From positions 34,514-98,513 of the forward strand of contig NZ_SMJU01000019.1 in NCBI RefSeq assembly GCF_004348825.1: a DNA stretch of 64,000 nt, given 5' to 3'. Both the position numbers and the translations under genes were made by a program. Position 1 is the stretch's first letter; every line of letters starts with the position of its first letter. Source of the stretch: Arundinibacter roseus (lineage in GTDB: Bacteria > Bacteroidota > Bacteroidia > Cytophagales > Spirosomataceae). Shown here piece after piece: positions 45,382-56,400 of the stretch. The notes under the pieces were generated by a model. The model was not told where the DNA came from, made no database searches, and worked only from the letters and a program-made list of their open reading frames with translations.

Positions 45382-48300
45382 ATGATGAATTTTTCCTACA
45401 ATGCTGACCGCAAAAACGGTCATGTGGGCATTACCCGACTGTGGCAAACAGTACTGGCACTGTTGATTTCGGCAGGCATGGTAATGGCGCAGGAAATCAC
45501 GGTAACTGGCGTCGTGACCGACGCGTCCGGTTCAGGCATGCCCGGTGTAGCCGTGACGGTGAAAGGTACCTCGCGCGGTGCCAATACAGATGTAGACGGA
45601 AGATTTTCTGTGTCTGCTCCCGGAAGCGCAACGCTTGTATTTAGTTTTGTGGGCTATGTTGCTCAGGAAATTCCGGTAAACAATCGCTCTACGATTGATA
45701 TTAAACTTGCCGAAGATACCAAAGCTCTGGAAGAAGTGGTGGTAGTAGGATATGGTACTCAAAAGCGGAAAGAGATTTCGGGTACTGTTTCGAGCATCAG
45801 CAGCAAAGAGTTTAACAGCGGTTTTAATGCCAACCCATTGGCAGCTGTTCAGGGTAAAGTAGCTGGTTTGGTTATCAGTCAAACAGGTAGTGACCCTAAT
45901 GCCACTGCGGTAGTTCGTCTGCGCGGGGTAGGTTCGCTTTCGGCTGGTTCTGATCCACTCTATGTAGTAGATGGTGTGCCAGGTGTACCCATTCAGAACA
46001 TTTCTCCGAATGACATCGAAACTATTGACGTACTTCGCGATGCTTCTTCGGCAGCGATCTACGGTTCACGTGCGTCCAATGGTGTAATCATCATTACGAC
46101 AAAACGTGGTAGAAGTGGGCGTGCAAGTGTGGATTACAACGGTTTCGTTGGGGTAGATCAGATCGCAAAAGCTCCTGCCTACATGAACGCAGAAGAGTAC
46201 CGCGCAGCTACCCAAAAATTTGGTTTCAATGTTGGAGCTGATGACAAAGGTGCCGATACCAACTGGTTTGAAGAAATTACGCGTAAGGCAATCATTCAAA
46301 GCCACAACCTGGCATTTACCGGTGGAACAGAGAATTTTAGCTACCGTGCATCTTTGGGTTACCTCGGTCAGCAGGGAGTTGTAAAAAAATCAAACTACGA
46401 GCGGATCAGCGCCCGGATTAACCTGGATCAAACGGCTTTGAATGGAAAGCTGAAAATTTCCACAAGCCTCTCGGCTATCCTGGGAAATCGTGATTTTATC
46501 AACTACGAAGCATTCTCTTATTCTATTACCAACCGTCCTACGGATCCTGTTTACACAACTGATCCTGCATTTCAGACTCCTTCACGCGCAGGCTATTTTG
46601 AGCGTTTGGGAGATTTCTCCATCTTCAACCCGGTAGCTTTGATTGATAATACTACCAATGAAGGCAAGTCAGTTGAGTATCTTGGAAATATGAATCTTCG
46701 GTACAATCTGACTAAAGACCTGGTGATTGGTGCCAACGGTGCTTTGAAAGGCTATCAGCAAAATACATCTTACTACCTGACCCGTGTTCCTAAGTCAGGC
46801 GTAGTGTCACAGGGCTTGGCACAAATCTCCAATGGTCCGGCATACAATGCACCAACGGATGATAAGCTGCTCGAACTAACCTTGAACTACAACAAAACGC
46901 TGGGTAATTTGAACATCGGTGCTTTGGGAGGTTACTCGTATCAGGATGTGTCCTTTGCTAGCTTCTCTGCTCGTAACAGTAATTTTATTTCGGATGAAAT
47001 CGGATTTGACAACCTTGGAGCTGGTGCAGGACTAGCGTTGGGTCAGCGTACAGATGCAGTTGGTTCTTTCCGTTCCAATTACAAGTTGATCTCTTTCTTT
47101 GGTCGTGTAACGGCTGCTCTTAACGAGAAGTACTTTGCAACTATGAGTTTGCGTCGCGACGGTTCTACTAAATTTGGTGCCAACAATAAATGGGGTCTTT
47201 TCCCTGCCGCATCGGTAGGCTGGACCGTTAGCAACGAAGAGTTCCTGAAAACTGTGCCCGCAATTGATAACCTTAAATTCCGAGTTAACTACGGACAGAC
47301 AGGTAACTCCGAAGGTATTCGTCCGTACACTACCCTTGCTTTGCTAGGTGCTGGTGCACGCTACTATGACAACGGAAACTGGCTGCCTTCGTACCGCCCG
47401 ATTCAGAACCCTAACCCTGACTTGAAGTGGGAAGTAAACGAAAACTACGGAGCTGGTATCGACTTCTCGTTGTTCAACTACCGTCTATCTGGTTCGATGG
47501 ACTACTTTATCCGGAATACAAGAGACCTGTTGTACGAAATCGCTGCGCCACTTTCCATCCGTCCTATCGTTCCTAATATTCTGGCTAACGTAGGTTCTAT
47601 GAGAAACCAAGGGTTTGAATTGTCTTTGGACGGGTTGATTATTGATAAAGGTGATTTCAAGTGGCAGGGAATTATTGCCGGTGCTACACTGAAAAACGAG
47701 GTAGTTGCTCTTTCAAAAGGTGAGTTTCTGGCCTCCGATGCTATTTTTATCGGTAGTGATTTAGGTGCTGCTACCCGCGGTACTTCCAATGTACCTTTCT
47801 CAATTATCCGCCCCGGCTATCCGGTAGGTGCGTTGTGGGGTGCACGTGTACTTGAAATTGATGATCAGGGTAAGTATGTACTTGAAGATATTAATGGAGA
47901 TGGTGTTATCGACGAAAATGCCTCAGACCGGACGTTCATCGGAAACCCGCTGCCTAAGGTAACTGCGTCTATGACCAACAACTTTACCTACAAAAACTTC
48001 AACCTGAGCTTCCTGTTGAATGGTAACTTTGGTAATAAAATCTACAATGCCGAGCGTATGCAGTATGAACGTCAGGTAGGTCGTATTCCCGCAGAAAATA
48101 CACTCAAAAGCGCTGTGGATTCTCCTATTCGGGATGACCGTACCGGTTCTATCGACTATTTCGTAGAAGATGGTAGCTTTGTACGTCTTGCCAACTTCCA
48201 GTTTGCTTACAATATCCCCGTAGAAGGTAAAACTTTCACAAGAGCACAGGTATATCTATCAGGTAACAACCTGTTTGTATTAACCAAATTCAAGGGTGTT

Positions 48301-48402
48301 GATCCTGAATTGAGCACAGGAAACAGTAACTCCGGTATTTATACCAAGCAGCAGTTCCCCAAATCACGCGGGTTTCAGCTAGGTGTAAACCTTTCATTCT
48401 AA
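45382..48402 (+). CDS. SusC/RagA-family TonB-linked outer membrane transporter
   Basis: A 1006-residue TonB-dependent transporter. The signal peptide ends near GMVMAQE. A carboxypeptidase-regulatory-like domain (VTGVVTDASGSGMPGVAVTV) is followed by the SusC signature LEEVVVVGYGTQKRKEISGT. The plug has LYVVDGVPGVPI and IETIDVLRDASSAAIYGSRA, and the 22-strand barrel ends in SRGFQLGVNLSF with terminal Phe. It imports a substrate captured with SusD, using TonB energy. It starts the locus; the promoter and DeoR-type operators lie upstream. Confidence 0.97.
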   Translation: MMNFSYNADRKNGHVGITRLWQTVLALLISAGMVMAQEITVTGVVTDASGSGMPGVAVTVKGTSRGANTDVDGRFSVSAPGSATLVFSFVGYVAQEIPVNNRSTIDIKLAEDTKALEEVVVVGYGTQKRKEISGTVSSISSKEFNSGFNANPLAAVQGKVAGLVISQTGSDPNATAVVRLRGVGSLSAGSDPLYVVDGVPGVPIQNISPNDIETIDVLRDASSAAIYGSRASNGVIIITTKRGRSGRASVDYNGFVGVDQIAKAPAYMNAEEYRAATQKFGFNVGADDKGADTNWFEEITRKAIIQSHNLAFTGGTENFSYRASLGYLGQQGVVKKSNYERISARINLDQTALNGKLKISTSLSAILGNRDFINYEAFSYSITNRPTDPVYTTDPAFQTPSRAGYFERLGDFSIFNPVALIDNTTNEGKSVEYLGNMNLRYNLTKDLVIGANGALKGYQQNTSYYLTRVPKSGVVSQGLAQISNGPAYNAPTDDKLLELTLNYNKTLGNLNIGALGGYSYQDVSFASFSARNSNFISDEIGFDNLGAGAGLALGQRTDAVGSFRSNYKLISFFGRVTAALNEKYFATMSLRRDGSTKFGANNKWGLFPAASVGWTVSNEEFLKTVPAIDNLKFRVNYGQTGNSEGIRPYTTLALLGAGARYYDNGNWLPSYRPIQNPNPDLKWEVNENYGAGIDFSLFNYRLSGSMDYFIRNTRDLLYEIAAPLSIRPIVPNILANVGSMRNQGFELSLDGLIIDKGDFKWQGIIAGATLKNEVVALSKGEFLASDAIFIGSDLGAATRGTSNVPFSIIRPGYPVGALWGARVLEIDDQGKYVLEDINGDGVIDENASDRTFIGNPLPKVTASMTNNFTYKNFNLSFLLNGNFGNKIYNAERMQYERQVGRIPAENTLKSAVDSPIRDDRTGSIDYFVEDGSFVRLANFQFAYNIPVEGKTFTRAQVYLSGNNLFVLTKFKGVDPELSTGNSNSGIYTKQQFPKSRGFQLGVNLSF

Positions 48403-48410
48403 GGTAAAAG

Positions 48411-48445
48411 GTTTGGTGGAAATAAAAATTTTATTTCCACCAAAC
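48411..48445 (+). terminator. 17-bp hairpin between susC and susD
   Basis: GTTTGGTGGAAATAAAA (48411-48427) pairs perfectly with TTTTATTTCCACCAAAC (48429-48445). Too AU-rich at the apex and without a following T run for a normal terminator. It may act as an RNA stability or processing element that sets the susC:susD ratio. Confidence 0.6.
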
Positions 48446-48498
48446 ACCTCTACCAAACAGACGGTTCTATCAAAATTATAGTAAAAAATCATACTAAA

Positions 48499-49974
48499 AT
48501 GAAAAAATCATTCACCTATCTTGCCTTGGCAGGAGCTATTACGATGGCTTCCTGTACCAATCTGGAAGAGTCCATCTATGGGGTAATTCCTCAGGAAGGA
48601 TTTGGAAATACGCCTGAGCAGTTGGCTGCTCTCCTGGGTCCTGCTTACTCCAACGTACGTGATGCCTCCTGGAACTGGCACAACCATGAAGTAACAACCG
48701 ATGTCATGTTGGTTCCAACTCGTGGAGCTGACTGGTACGATGGCGGTAACTGGCTAAACTACCACCGTCACACCTGGTCGACATTGCACGGACCTATCAA
48801 TGACATGTGGGGTTGGATTTTCGAAGGTGGTATCAACACCATCAACCAATTGATTCCACAGGTAGAAGGAAATGCACCTGCTACTGCCGAGCTAAGAGCC
48901 GTGCGGGCATTTTACTATCTGTTGGCACTGGATCTTTTCGGAAACGTACCCATCATCACGGAATCTGGTGCTGCTTCTGCTGCAACCAAGACTCGTGCAG
49001 AAGTGTACGCTTTTGTAGAAACTGAGTTAACAGCTGCTTTGCCAAACCTTTCAGAAGCAAAAACGTACGGACGGATCAACAAGTGGGCCGCTCAGGCGTT
49101 GCTTGCTAAGTTGTACATCAATGCGCAGGTTTACAAAGGGTCTCCCGAGTGGGCTAAGTGTGTTGCCGCATGTGACGCAGTGATCAATTCTGGTCAATAC
49201 TCATTGGAGTCTAATTTCTTCAATAACTTCTCGATCAATAATGAAGGCTCTACTGAAAACGTTTGGGCTATTCCTTTTGACAAAAATCAGGCAGGCGGTA
49301 TGACTATTGCTTACCGTACACTGCACTATGCAAATCAGGCTACCTATGGCCTGGCCGATACCCCCTGGAATGGTTTCTGTTCGTTGGCTGATTTCTATAA
49401 CTCATTTGAAAACAATGATTTGAGAAAGCAGATGTTCATCACAGGCTTACAAAAATCAGCGTCAGGTGCTAATTTGAAAGACGCGCTTGGTAATGACCTC
49501 GTATTTACGATTGATGTTCCTAAGGACGAAATGACCGCTCAGGACGTTACGTATCAAGGCGCAGGTGCCCGTTTGGGTAAATATCAGATTCAGACAAACA
49601 ACGTACGTACAGATCAGGATAACGACTGGGCAATGCTCCGCCTGGCAGATGTACACCTGATGCGTGGTGAAGCAAAGTTCCGCCTGGGCGATCAGGCTGG
49701 TGCATTGGCTGATGTGAACCCAATTCGTCAACGCGCAGGCTTAGCACCAGCTACCTCGCTTACTCTTGACAGCATCCTCGAAGAGCGTGGCCGTGAGCTC
49801 GCATGGGAAGGATGGCGTCGGAATGACCTCGTGCGTTTCGGTAAGTTTACCGAAGTAGGAGGCAAGTTTACCAGCAAGTTTATGAAGAATCCAGCTGCGC
49901 ACACTGCGTTGTTCCCGATTCCTCAGCAGCGGATTGATGCCAACCCCGGCTTGAAACAAAACCCCGGCTATTGA
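48499..49974 (+). CDS. SusD/RagB-family substrate-binding outer membrane lipoprotein
   Basis: A 491-residue surface lipoprotein, lidding the SusC channel. The lipoprotein signal MKKSFTYLALAGAITMASC has its lipid Cys at 19. The TPR-like core and the C-terminal SusD motif are present (VNPIRQRAGLAPATSL, EERGRELAWEGWRRNDLVRF, LFPIPQQRIDANPGLKQNPG). The substrate cannot be inferred; there are no glycoside hydrolases nearby. It is 96 bp downstream of susC. Confidence 0.96.
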   Translation: MKKSFTYLALAGAITMASCTNLEESIYGVIPQEGFGNTPEQLAALLGPAYSNVRDASWNWHNHEVTTDVMLVPTRGADWYDGGNWLNYHRHTWSTLHGPINDMWGWIFEGGINTINQLIPQVEGNAPATAELRAVRAFYYLLALDLFGNVPIITESGAASAATKTRAEVYAFVETELTAALPNLSEAKTYGRINKWAAQALLAKLYINAQVYKGSPEWAKCVAACDAVINSGQYSLESNFFNNFSINNEGSTENVWAIPFDKNQAGGMTIAYRTLHYANQATYGLADTPWNGFCSLADFYNSFENNDLRKQMFITGLQKSASGANLKDALGNDLVFTIDVPKDEMTAQDVTYQGAGARLGKYQIQTNNVRTDQDNDWAMLRLADVHLMRGEAKFRLGDQAGALADVNPIRQRAGLAPATSLTLDSILEERGRELAWEGWRRNDLVRFGKFTEVGGKFTSKFMKNPAAHTALFPIPQQRIDANPGLKQNPGY

Positions 49975-49992
49975 TTTAACCCGTTATATTTG

Positions 49993-50030
49993 AATACAAA
50001 AGGGGGTCGAAAGGCTCCCTTTTGTATTTT
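49993..50030 (+). terminator. Intrinsic terminator/attenuator between susD and the VCBS genes
   Basis: AATACAAAAGGG (49993-50004) pairs perfectly with CCCTTTTGTATT (50017-50028), then TT. The 12-bp stem and U tract should cut transcription of the three downstream lipoprotein genes unless read through. Confidence 0.8.
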
Positions 50031-50074
50031 ACAGACAGACCAGGTTTCATGAACCTGATATGCGCGTTTCTCCT

Positions 50075-50082
50075 TACTTTTG
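50075..50082 (+). promoter_or_regulatory. Possible internal -7 element (TACTTTTG) before the first VCBS gene
   Basis: TACTTTTG fits TAnnTTTG 27 bases before the ATG at 50109. No TTG -33 is visible. It supports the 50109 start over upstream ones, and independent expression of the lipoprotein trio. Confidence 0.4.
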
Positions 50083-50108
50083 TGTTTTTGTCATTAGCCC
50101 CAATACCC

Positions 50109-53100
50109 ATGCGTATTTTTTTCCGGGGAATCATCGCCGCCGCTTTGTTTTTGGCAGGTTGCGAGCGTTCTACCGATAAGCAACTCTTTGAAACTTTGTC
50201 CGCTGAGGAAACTGGACTCGATTTTGAAAATAGAATTCTTGATAAAAAAGAATTGAATATTTTTAACTACCGCAACTTCTATAATGGAGGAGGGGTAGCT
50301 ATTGGAGATGTGAACGGCGACGGTCTGGCCGATATTTACCTGACCTCTAACTTTGAAAGTAATAAACTCTTTCTAAATCGTGGCGATTGGAATTTTGAAG
50401 ATGTAACGCAAGAAGCGGGCGTTGGGGGCAATAAGGGCTGGTCTACGGGTGCCACTTTTGCCGATGTGAATGGCGATGGTCTGCTTGATATGTACGTTTG
50501 CAATGCCGGAAATATTCAGGGCGATAGCCGGGGTAATGAACTGTTTATTAATCTGGGAAATAATGAAAAAGGCATCCCCACCTTCAAAGAATCCGCAGTA
50601 CAGTACGGATTGGTTGACGGCGGGTTTTCGACTCACGCCGCCTTCTTTGACTTTGACCGTGATGGCGACCTCGACATGTACCTGCTGAACAATAGCTTTA
50701 CGCCTGTTGACAAGCTGGCTTATCAGAATTTTCGCAACATGCGCGATAATCTCGGCGGCGACAAGCTCTTTCGCAACGATGGCGATCACTTTACGGACGT
50801 AAGCAGCGAAGCAGGAATATACGGCAGTCTAATTGGCTTTGGCCTGGGCATCACAATCGGTGATGTAAATAATGATAACTGGCTGGATATCTACATTTCC
50901 AATGATTTTTACGAACGGGATTATCTCTACATCAATCAAAAAGACGGCACATTTCGGGAATCTCTCGTAGACTACATGCCCCACATCAGTTTGTCGTCGA
51001 TGGGTGCCGACATTGCGGATATCAATAACGATGGCAACCTGGATATTTTCGTAACAGACATGCTGCCCGAAGGCGATGTGCGACTCAAAACGACTTCCGT
51101 ATTTGAAGGATATGAGGTTACAGAATTGAAGAAAAACCGCGATTATTGGCATCAGTACATGCGCAATATGCTACACCTCAACAACGGCGATGGTACGTTT
51201 ACCGAAGCCGGACAAATGGCAGGAGTGCACGCGACGGATTGGAGCTGGGGAGCGTTGATTTTTGACATGGATAGCGATGGACAAAAAGATCTTTTTGTAG
51301 CAAATGGCATCGTCAAAAATCTGACGGATCAGGATTATGTTGCTTTTCTGGCCGACAAAAATAATATTCAGGCGATGATTGAAGGCCGAATGAAGTTTGA
51401 TTACCGCGAATTTGTGGATATGATCAGCTCTACGCCAATTCCAAATTACGCCTACCGAAATAAAGGGAACCTTGAATTTGAAAATTCTGCCAAAACCTGG
51501 GGACTTGGAAAGCCCGGCTTTTCCAACGGCTCCGCCTATGGCGATCTGGATAACGACGGCGACCTGGATTTGATCGTGAACAACAATAATGACAAGTTGG
51601 GCGTATATCGAAATCATTCGGTGGAGCGCTTCAAAAAACATTTTTTACGGGTAAAATTGAAAGGCGATAAGGCCAATCCTAATGCCATTGGTGCCAAAGT
51701 TTATATTCATCAGAAAGGTTCTATCCAATATTTACAGCAAATGCCTAACCGAGGGTTTCAGTCGTCGAGTGATCTGACGCTTGTGTTTGGTCTGAATGCA
51801 AATCCTGTGATCGACTCCCTGCTTGTGATTTGGCCCGATGACCGGCAGCAACTAATTAAAAATCCGGCTGCTGATGGTACGCTTACCCTTGATATCCGGC
51901 AGGCTACGGGCGTCTGGAAAGCAGCTGTGCCTTCTGTGGAGCCGCTGCCCGTTCAGGATATAACGGCAAAGGCTGCTCTCAATTTTACGCATCAGGAAAA
52001 TGAATTTGTAGACTACTACCGCGACGGCCTTCTTAAACAAAAGTACTCGACGCAGGGCCCCGCACTTGCCGTGGGCGATGTCAATGGCGATGGCCTGGAT
52101 GATGTGTATCTTGGAGCTGCTGCCGGGAAAATCAGTCAACTATTTATCCAAACCACTGCCGGGACCTTTCAGTCGCCACAACAGGAGAGCTTTGCCCAGG
52201 CTGCGGCAGTTGAAGAAACAGCCGCTGTATTTTTTGACGCCGATGGCGATGGTGACCTCGATTTGTACGTCGTAACAGGTGGAAATGAGTTTTTGGATGA
52301 AAACCCCGTGTTGGTGGATCGATTGTATTTCAATGATGGACGGGGCAATTTTACGTATCAGGAAAACGCCCTTCCCCGGCTATTCGACAATGGCTCCTGC
52401 GTAACCGCTGCCGACTTTGATGGCGATGGCGATCTGGATTTGTTCGTGGGCACGCGGCTTATTTCCGGCCAATACGGAATGGATCCTCCAAGTCGGCTTT
52501 TGATTAATGGCGGAAAAGGCACATTTACGGATCAGTCGCAGGGCAAAATTGCACAATGGAAAGACTTGGGTATGGTTACCGATGCCCGATGGGAAGATTT
52601 GGATAAGGATTCGTTTCCCGATTTGGTGATTGTGGGAGACTGGATGCCCGTGACAATTTATAAAAATGAAAAAGGAAAAAAACTAACCCGGTATGACATT
52701 CCTACGCTCATAAAGAGCAATGGCTGGTGGAATTCTATTACGGCAACGGATATTGACGGCGATGGAGATATGGATTTTGTGCTCGGGAATTTAGGGAAAA
52801 ACACAAAAATGCTGGCTTCCGAATCTCGTCCAGCTCAGCTGTATACCAATGATTTTGATCGAAATGGCTCTGTTGAACAGGTCATTACGTGCTATGCGGC
52901 TGATGGTCGAAGCTACCCGATGGTCATGAAATCGGATATTCAGAAAGTACTTCCGGTCATCAAGAAGAAGTTTGTGAAACATACAGAATATGCCGGAAAA
53001 ACGATTGACGAGCTTTTTACCCCCGAACAAATGCAGGGAGTTGTAAAGAAAGTTGTATATACTTCTACAACCTCTTTGCTGATCAATAACGGCAATTTTT

Positions 53101-53447
53101 CATTTACTCTGACCGCCCTGCCGCAGCAGGCGCAGCTTTCCCCCATTTTTGGTAGCAGTGCCTTTGACTATAATCAGGATGGCAAACCTGATCTGTTTCT
53201 GACCGGAAATTTCTTCGATGTACTCCCCGAAATCGGACGTTACGATTCAAATTATGGGCAGGTATTGCTTGCCAAAGGAGGCAATCAGTTTAGCCATGTG
53301 CCGCCTGCACAAACCGGTTTTCGGGTGCGTGGGCAGGTACGCCGCATGGCGTTGGTACGCGGGAATAATGGCCGGCAAATGCTGGTTCTGGCAAAAAATA
53401 ATGACGCAGCGCAGCTGTTTTTACTTCCCGCCAAGACTTCCCGATAA
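50109..53447 (+). CDS. FG-GAP/VCBS-repeat lipoprotein with ASPIC/UnbV domain, paralogue 1
   Basis: A 1112-residue predicted surface lipoprotein. The signal is MRIFFRGIIAAALFLAGC (Cys 18). Two sets of FG-GAP repeats with Ca-binding DxNxDG/DxDxDG loops (DVNGDGLADIYL, DFDRDGDLDMYL, DADGDGDLDLYV) would fold as beta-propellers. Between them is an ASPIC/UnbV segment (RGFQSSSDLTLVFGLN, then IDSLLVIWPDDRQQ). ATG at 50109 is preferred, because it gives a clean lipoprotein signal. Such proteins travel with SusCD in Bacteroidota. Their ligand is unknown; surface binding or presentation is inferred. Confidence 0.92.
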   Translation: MRIFFRGIIAAALFLAGCERSTDKQLFETLSAEETGLDFENRILDKKELNIFNYRNFYNGGGVAIGDVNGDGLADIYLTSNFESNKLFLNRGDWNFEDVTQEAGVGGNKGWSTGATFADVNGDGLLDMYVCNAGNIQGDSRGNELFINLGNNEKGIPTFKESAVQYGLVDGGFSTHAAFFDFDRDGDLDMYLLNNSFTPVDKLAYQNFRNMRDNLGGDKLFRNDGDHFTDVSSEAGIYGSLIGFGLGITIGDVNNDNWLDIYISNDFYERDYLYINQKDGTFRESLVDYMPHISLSSMGADIADINNDGNLDIFVTDMLPEGDVRLKTTSVFEGYEVTELKKNRDYWHQYMRNMLHLNNGDGTFTEAGQMAGVHATDWSWGALIFDMDSDGQKDLFVANGIVKNLTDQDYVAFLADKNNIQAMIEGRMKFDYREFVDMISSTPIPNYAYRNKGNLEFENSAKTWGLGKPGFSNGSAYGDLDNDGDLDLIVNNNNDKLGVYRNHSVERFKKHFLRVKLKGDKANPNAIGAKVYIHQKGSIQYLQQMPNRGFQSSSDLTLVFGLNANPVIDSLLVIWPDDRQQLIKNPAADGTLTLDIRQATGVWKAAVPSVEPLPVQDITAKAALNFTHQENEFVDYYRDGLLKQKYSTQGPALAVGDVNGDGLDDVYLGAAAGKISQLFIQTTAGTFQSPQQESFAQAAAVEETAAVFFDADGDGDLDLYVVTGGNEFLDENPVLVDRLYFNDGRGNFTYQENALPRLFDNGSCVTAADFDGDGDLDLFVGTRLISGQYGMDPPSRLLINGGKGTFTDQSQGKIAQWKDLGMVTDARWEDLDKDSFPDLVIVGDWMPVTIYKNEKGKKLTRYDIPTLIKSNGWWNSITATDIDGDGDMDFVLGNLGKNTKMLASESRPAQLYTNDFDRNGSVEQVITCYAADGRSYPMVMKSDIQKVLPVIKKKFVKHTEYAGKTIDELFTPEQMQGVVKKVVYTSTTSLLINNGNFSFTLTALPQQAQLSPIFGSSAFDYNQDGKPDLFLTGNFFDVLPEIGRYDSNYGQVLLAKGGNQFSHVPPAQTGFRVRGQVRRMALVRGNNGRQMLVLAKNNDAAQLFLLPAKTSR

Positions 53448-53487
53448 CCCGATGTATCTGGTAAAAACCGCAGGAATCATTTAACCT

Positions 53488-56400
53488 ATGTTACAGAAAA
53501 TTATTTTGAAAAAATACCTTCATGTGCTTTGCCTGACCGGTCTGTCAGCCATTTTTCTGGCTGGTTGTCAGGAGTCAGGTTCCGATGAGAAAAAATGGGA
53601 GGGCGAACCTCTATTTAAGCGTCTTCATCCTGATTCGAGTGGCATTGCCTTTGTGAATGAAGTAGCCAATACCCCGGAATTTAGTTTTCTTGATTACCTC
53701 TATTTCTATAACGGGGGTGGTGTGTCTGCGGGTGATATCAACAACGACGGACTCACGGACCTGTACTTTGTTTCCAATCAGGGGAAAAACAAGCTGTACC
53801 TGAACAAAGGGAATTTTAAGTTTGAAGAAGTAGCCGAAAAAGCTGGCGTTACCGGAAAAGCCACCTGGCAGACGGGCGTTACGATGGCCGATGTCAACGG
53901 CGACGGCTTCCTGGATCTGTACGTGTGTGCTGTTAGTAACTACAAGGGGCTGACCGGAAGCAACGAGCTATATATTAATAACGGTGATGGAACCTTTACC
54001 GAACGCGCCAAAGAATTTGGTCTTGCCTTTGAAGGCTTTTCAACGCAGGCCGCCTTTTTTGACTACGACCACGACGGCGATCTGGACGTATACCTGCTCA
54101 CGCATGCGGTACATACTTCTCTTTCTTACGGGCGGGTTTCTACCCGTGCCCTAACCCGCGACACCGAAGCGGGCGATTATTTGTTCCGAAACGAAGGCGG
54201 CAAACGCTTTACGGACGTAAGCGAGAAAGCCGGAATTTATGCCGCTCCCATGGGCTACGGGCTCGGGATTTCGGTAGGCGACCTCAACGACGATGGTTGG
54301 GATGATATTTATGTTGCCAACGATTTTCATGAAGATGATTATTACTACATCAATAATCAGGACGGAACATTTACTGAGGCCCTGCGCAGGCATTTTAGCC
54401 ATACGAGCAAATTCTCGATGGGCAACGATATGGCCGATCTCAACAACGATGGTCTGTTGGATGTATTTACGGTAGATATGTACCCCGAAGACCCGGCCGT
54501 CGAAAAAGCAACTGCCGGAGAAGATCCGTTGGATGTCTATTTGTATAAATTACAGTTTGGATTTTATAACCAATATACCCGCAATACCCTGCAGCTAAAT
54601 TTGGGTGGTGAGCGGTTTGTGGATGTGGGCGCTATGTCGGGCGTGGCCGCAACGGATTGGAGTTGGTCGCCTTTGCTGGCCGATTTTGATAACGATGGCA
54701 TCAAAGATATTTTTGTTTCCAACGGAATCGTGCGCCGACCCAATGATCTCGAATACCTGAAATTTGTATCAAGCCCGGAAGTTACGATGCAGGTGGTTCG
54801 GCGGGAAACGCTGGACCGGGAGATGATTTCACGCATGCCCGATGGGCGGGCGCACAATTACCTCTATCAGGGCACCGACAGCCTGCCCTACATCGACCGT
54901 TCGTTTGACTGGGGTTTTGGCGATGCCAATTACGCCAACGGGGCGCTTTATGCCGATCTGGACAATGACGGAGACCTGGACCTGATCACGAATAATATTA
55001 ACGAACTGGCCGGAATTTATGAAAATCAGGCCAACCGCACACAGGCTAATTCGTACCTGAAAGTTAGCCTCAAAGGCGATCAGCTCAATACCTTTGGCGT
55101 AGGGGCCAAGGTGTACATAAAAACAGCCAAAGGCTGGCACTATCAGCACAACATGCCTACGCGCGGCTTTATGTCGTCCGTAGAACCAACCCTTACTTTT
55201 GGTGTTGGTAAGGCTACAATCCTGGATTCGGTAGTGGTTGTTTGGCCTGATCAGAAGGCGGAGATTCGCACGGCAGTAAAACCAAATCAACTGCTTACCT
55301 TTCGGCAGACAGCAGCAACTACTTCCTTCTCGTTCAGGAAACCCAAACCTCCAATTTTTGAGAATATCAGCACCGCTACGCTTCTTGACTATAAACACAT
55401 CGAAAATGCCTACTACGATTTTACCCGTGAACCGCTGATGCCCTTCAAGGTGTCTACCGAGGGGCCCGCAATGGCTATTGGAGATGTCAACGGAGATGGG
55501 CTGGATGATATGTATCTGGGCGGCGCAAAGTTACAGCCCGGTCAGCTATACCTGCAGCAGCCCGGTGGAACCTGGATGCGGAAGAATGAAATGGCCTTGC
55601 AGCGCGATACGCTGTATGAAGACGTAGACGCTATTTTCTTCGATGCAGACAACGACAAAGATCTTGATTTGTACGTGGTAAGCGGAGGAAATGAGTTTTT
55701 TGGCGAAGCCCCGGCTTTGCTTGATCGTCTGTACCGAAACGACGGCAAAGGGAATTTTGTACAGGATGCCAAAGCATTGCCCGCAATGTTTGCCAATAAA
55801 GGCTGCGTAGTACCTTTCGATTACGACAACGACGGCGATATTGATCTTTTTGTAGGAGGACGTGTCACGGCTTATGCCTACGGGAATATTCCGGATTCGT
55901 ATTTGCTGATCAACGATGGCAAGGGGAATTTTTCTGACGGTACTGCCACTTTCGCCCCCGAACTGCGCAAAGCAGGGATGGTTACAGATGCCGTTTGGAG
56001 CGATTTTGACGGCGATGGGGACGTTGATTTGCTGGTTGTCGGCGATTGGATGCCCGTTCGGGTTTTTAAGAATGAAAAAGGGAAACTTTCTCCACAGGAA
56101 ACGTCGCTTAATCAGCGAACGGGTTTTTGGCAGGTAATTGAAAAGGCCGATCTCGATGGCGATGGCGACGATGACTATGTGGTGGGCAATATGGGTACGA
56201 ACACTAAGTTCAGGCGGGGTGCCGGAGGAAAGCTGAGAATGTATGCCGGTGATTTTCTGAATGTTAACAAAATGGATCACCTGTTGGCATATAGCGTGGA
56301 AGATAAGTTTTACCCGGTTTCGCTGAAAGACGAGATCAGTAAATCCATTCCGTACATCAATCAGCGGTTTCCAAACTACCGTGATTTTTCAGGAAAAACC

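Noticed and set aside
45382..45400. Possible later start of susC (second ATG at 45385)
   Set aside because: The two ATGs are adjacent and the choice does not alter the signal peptide; the first is kept.
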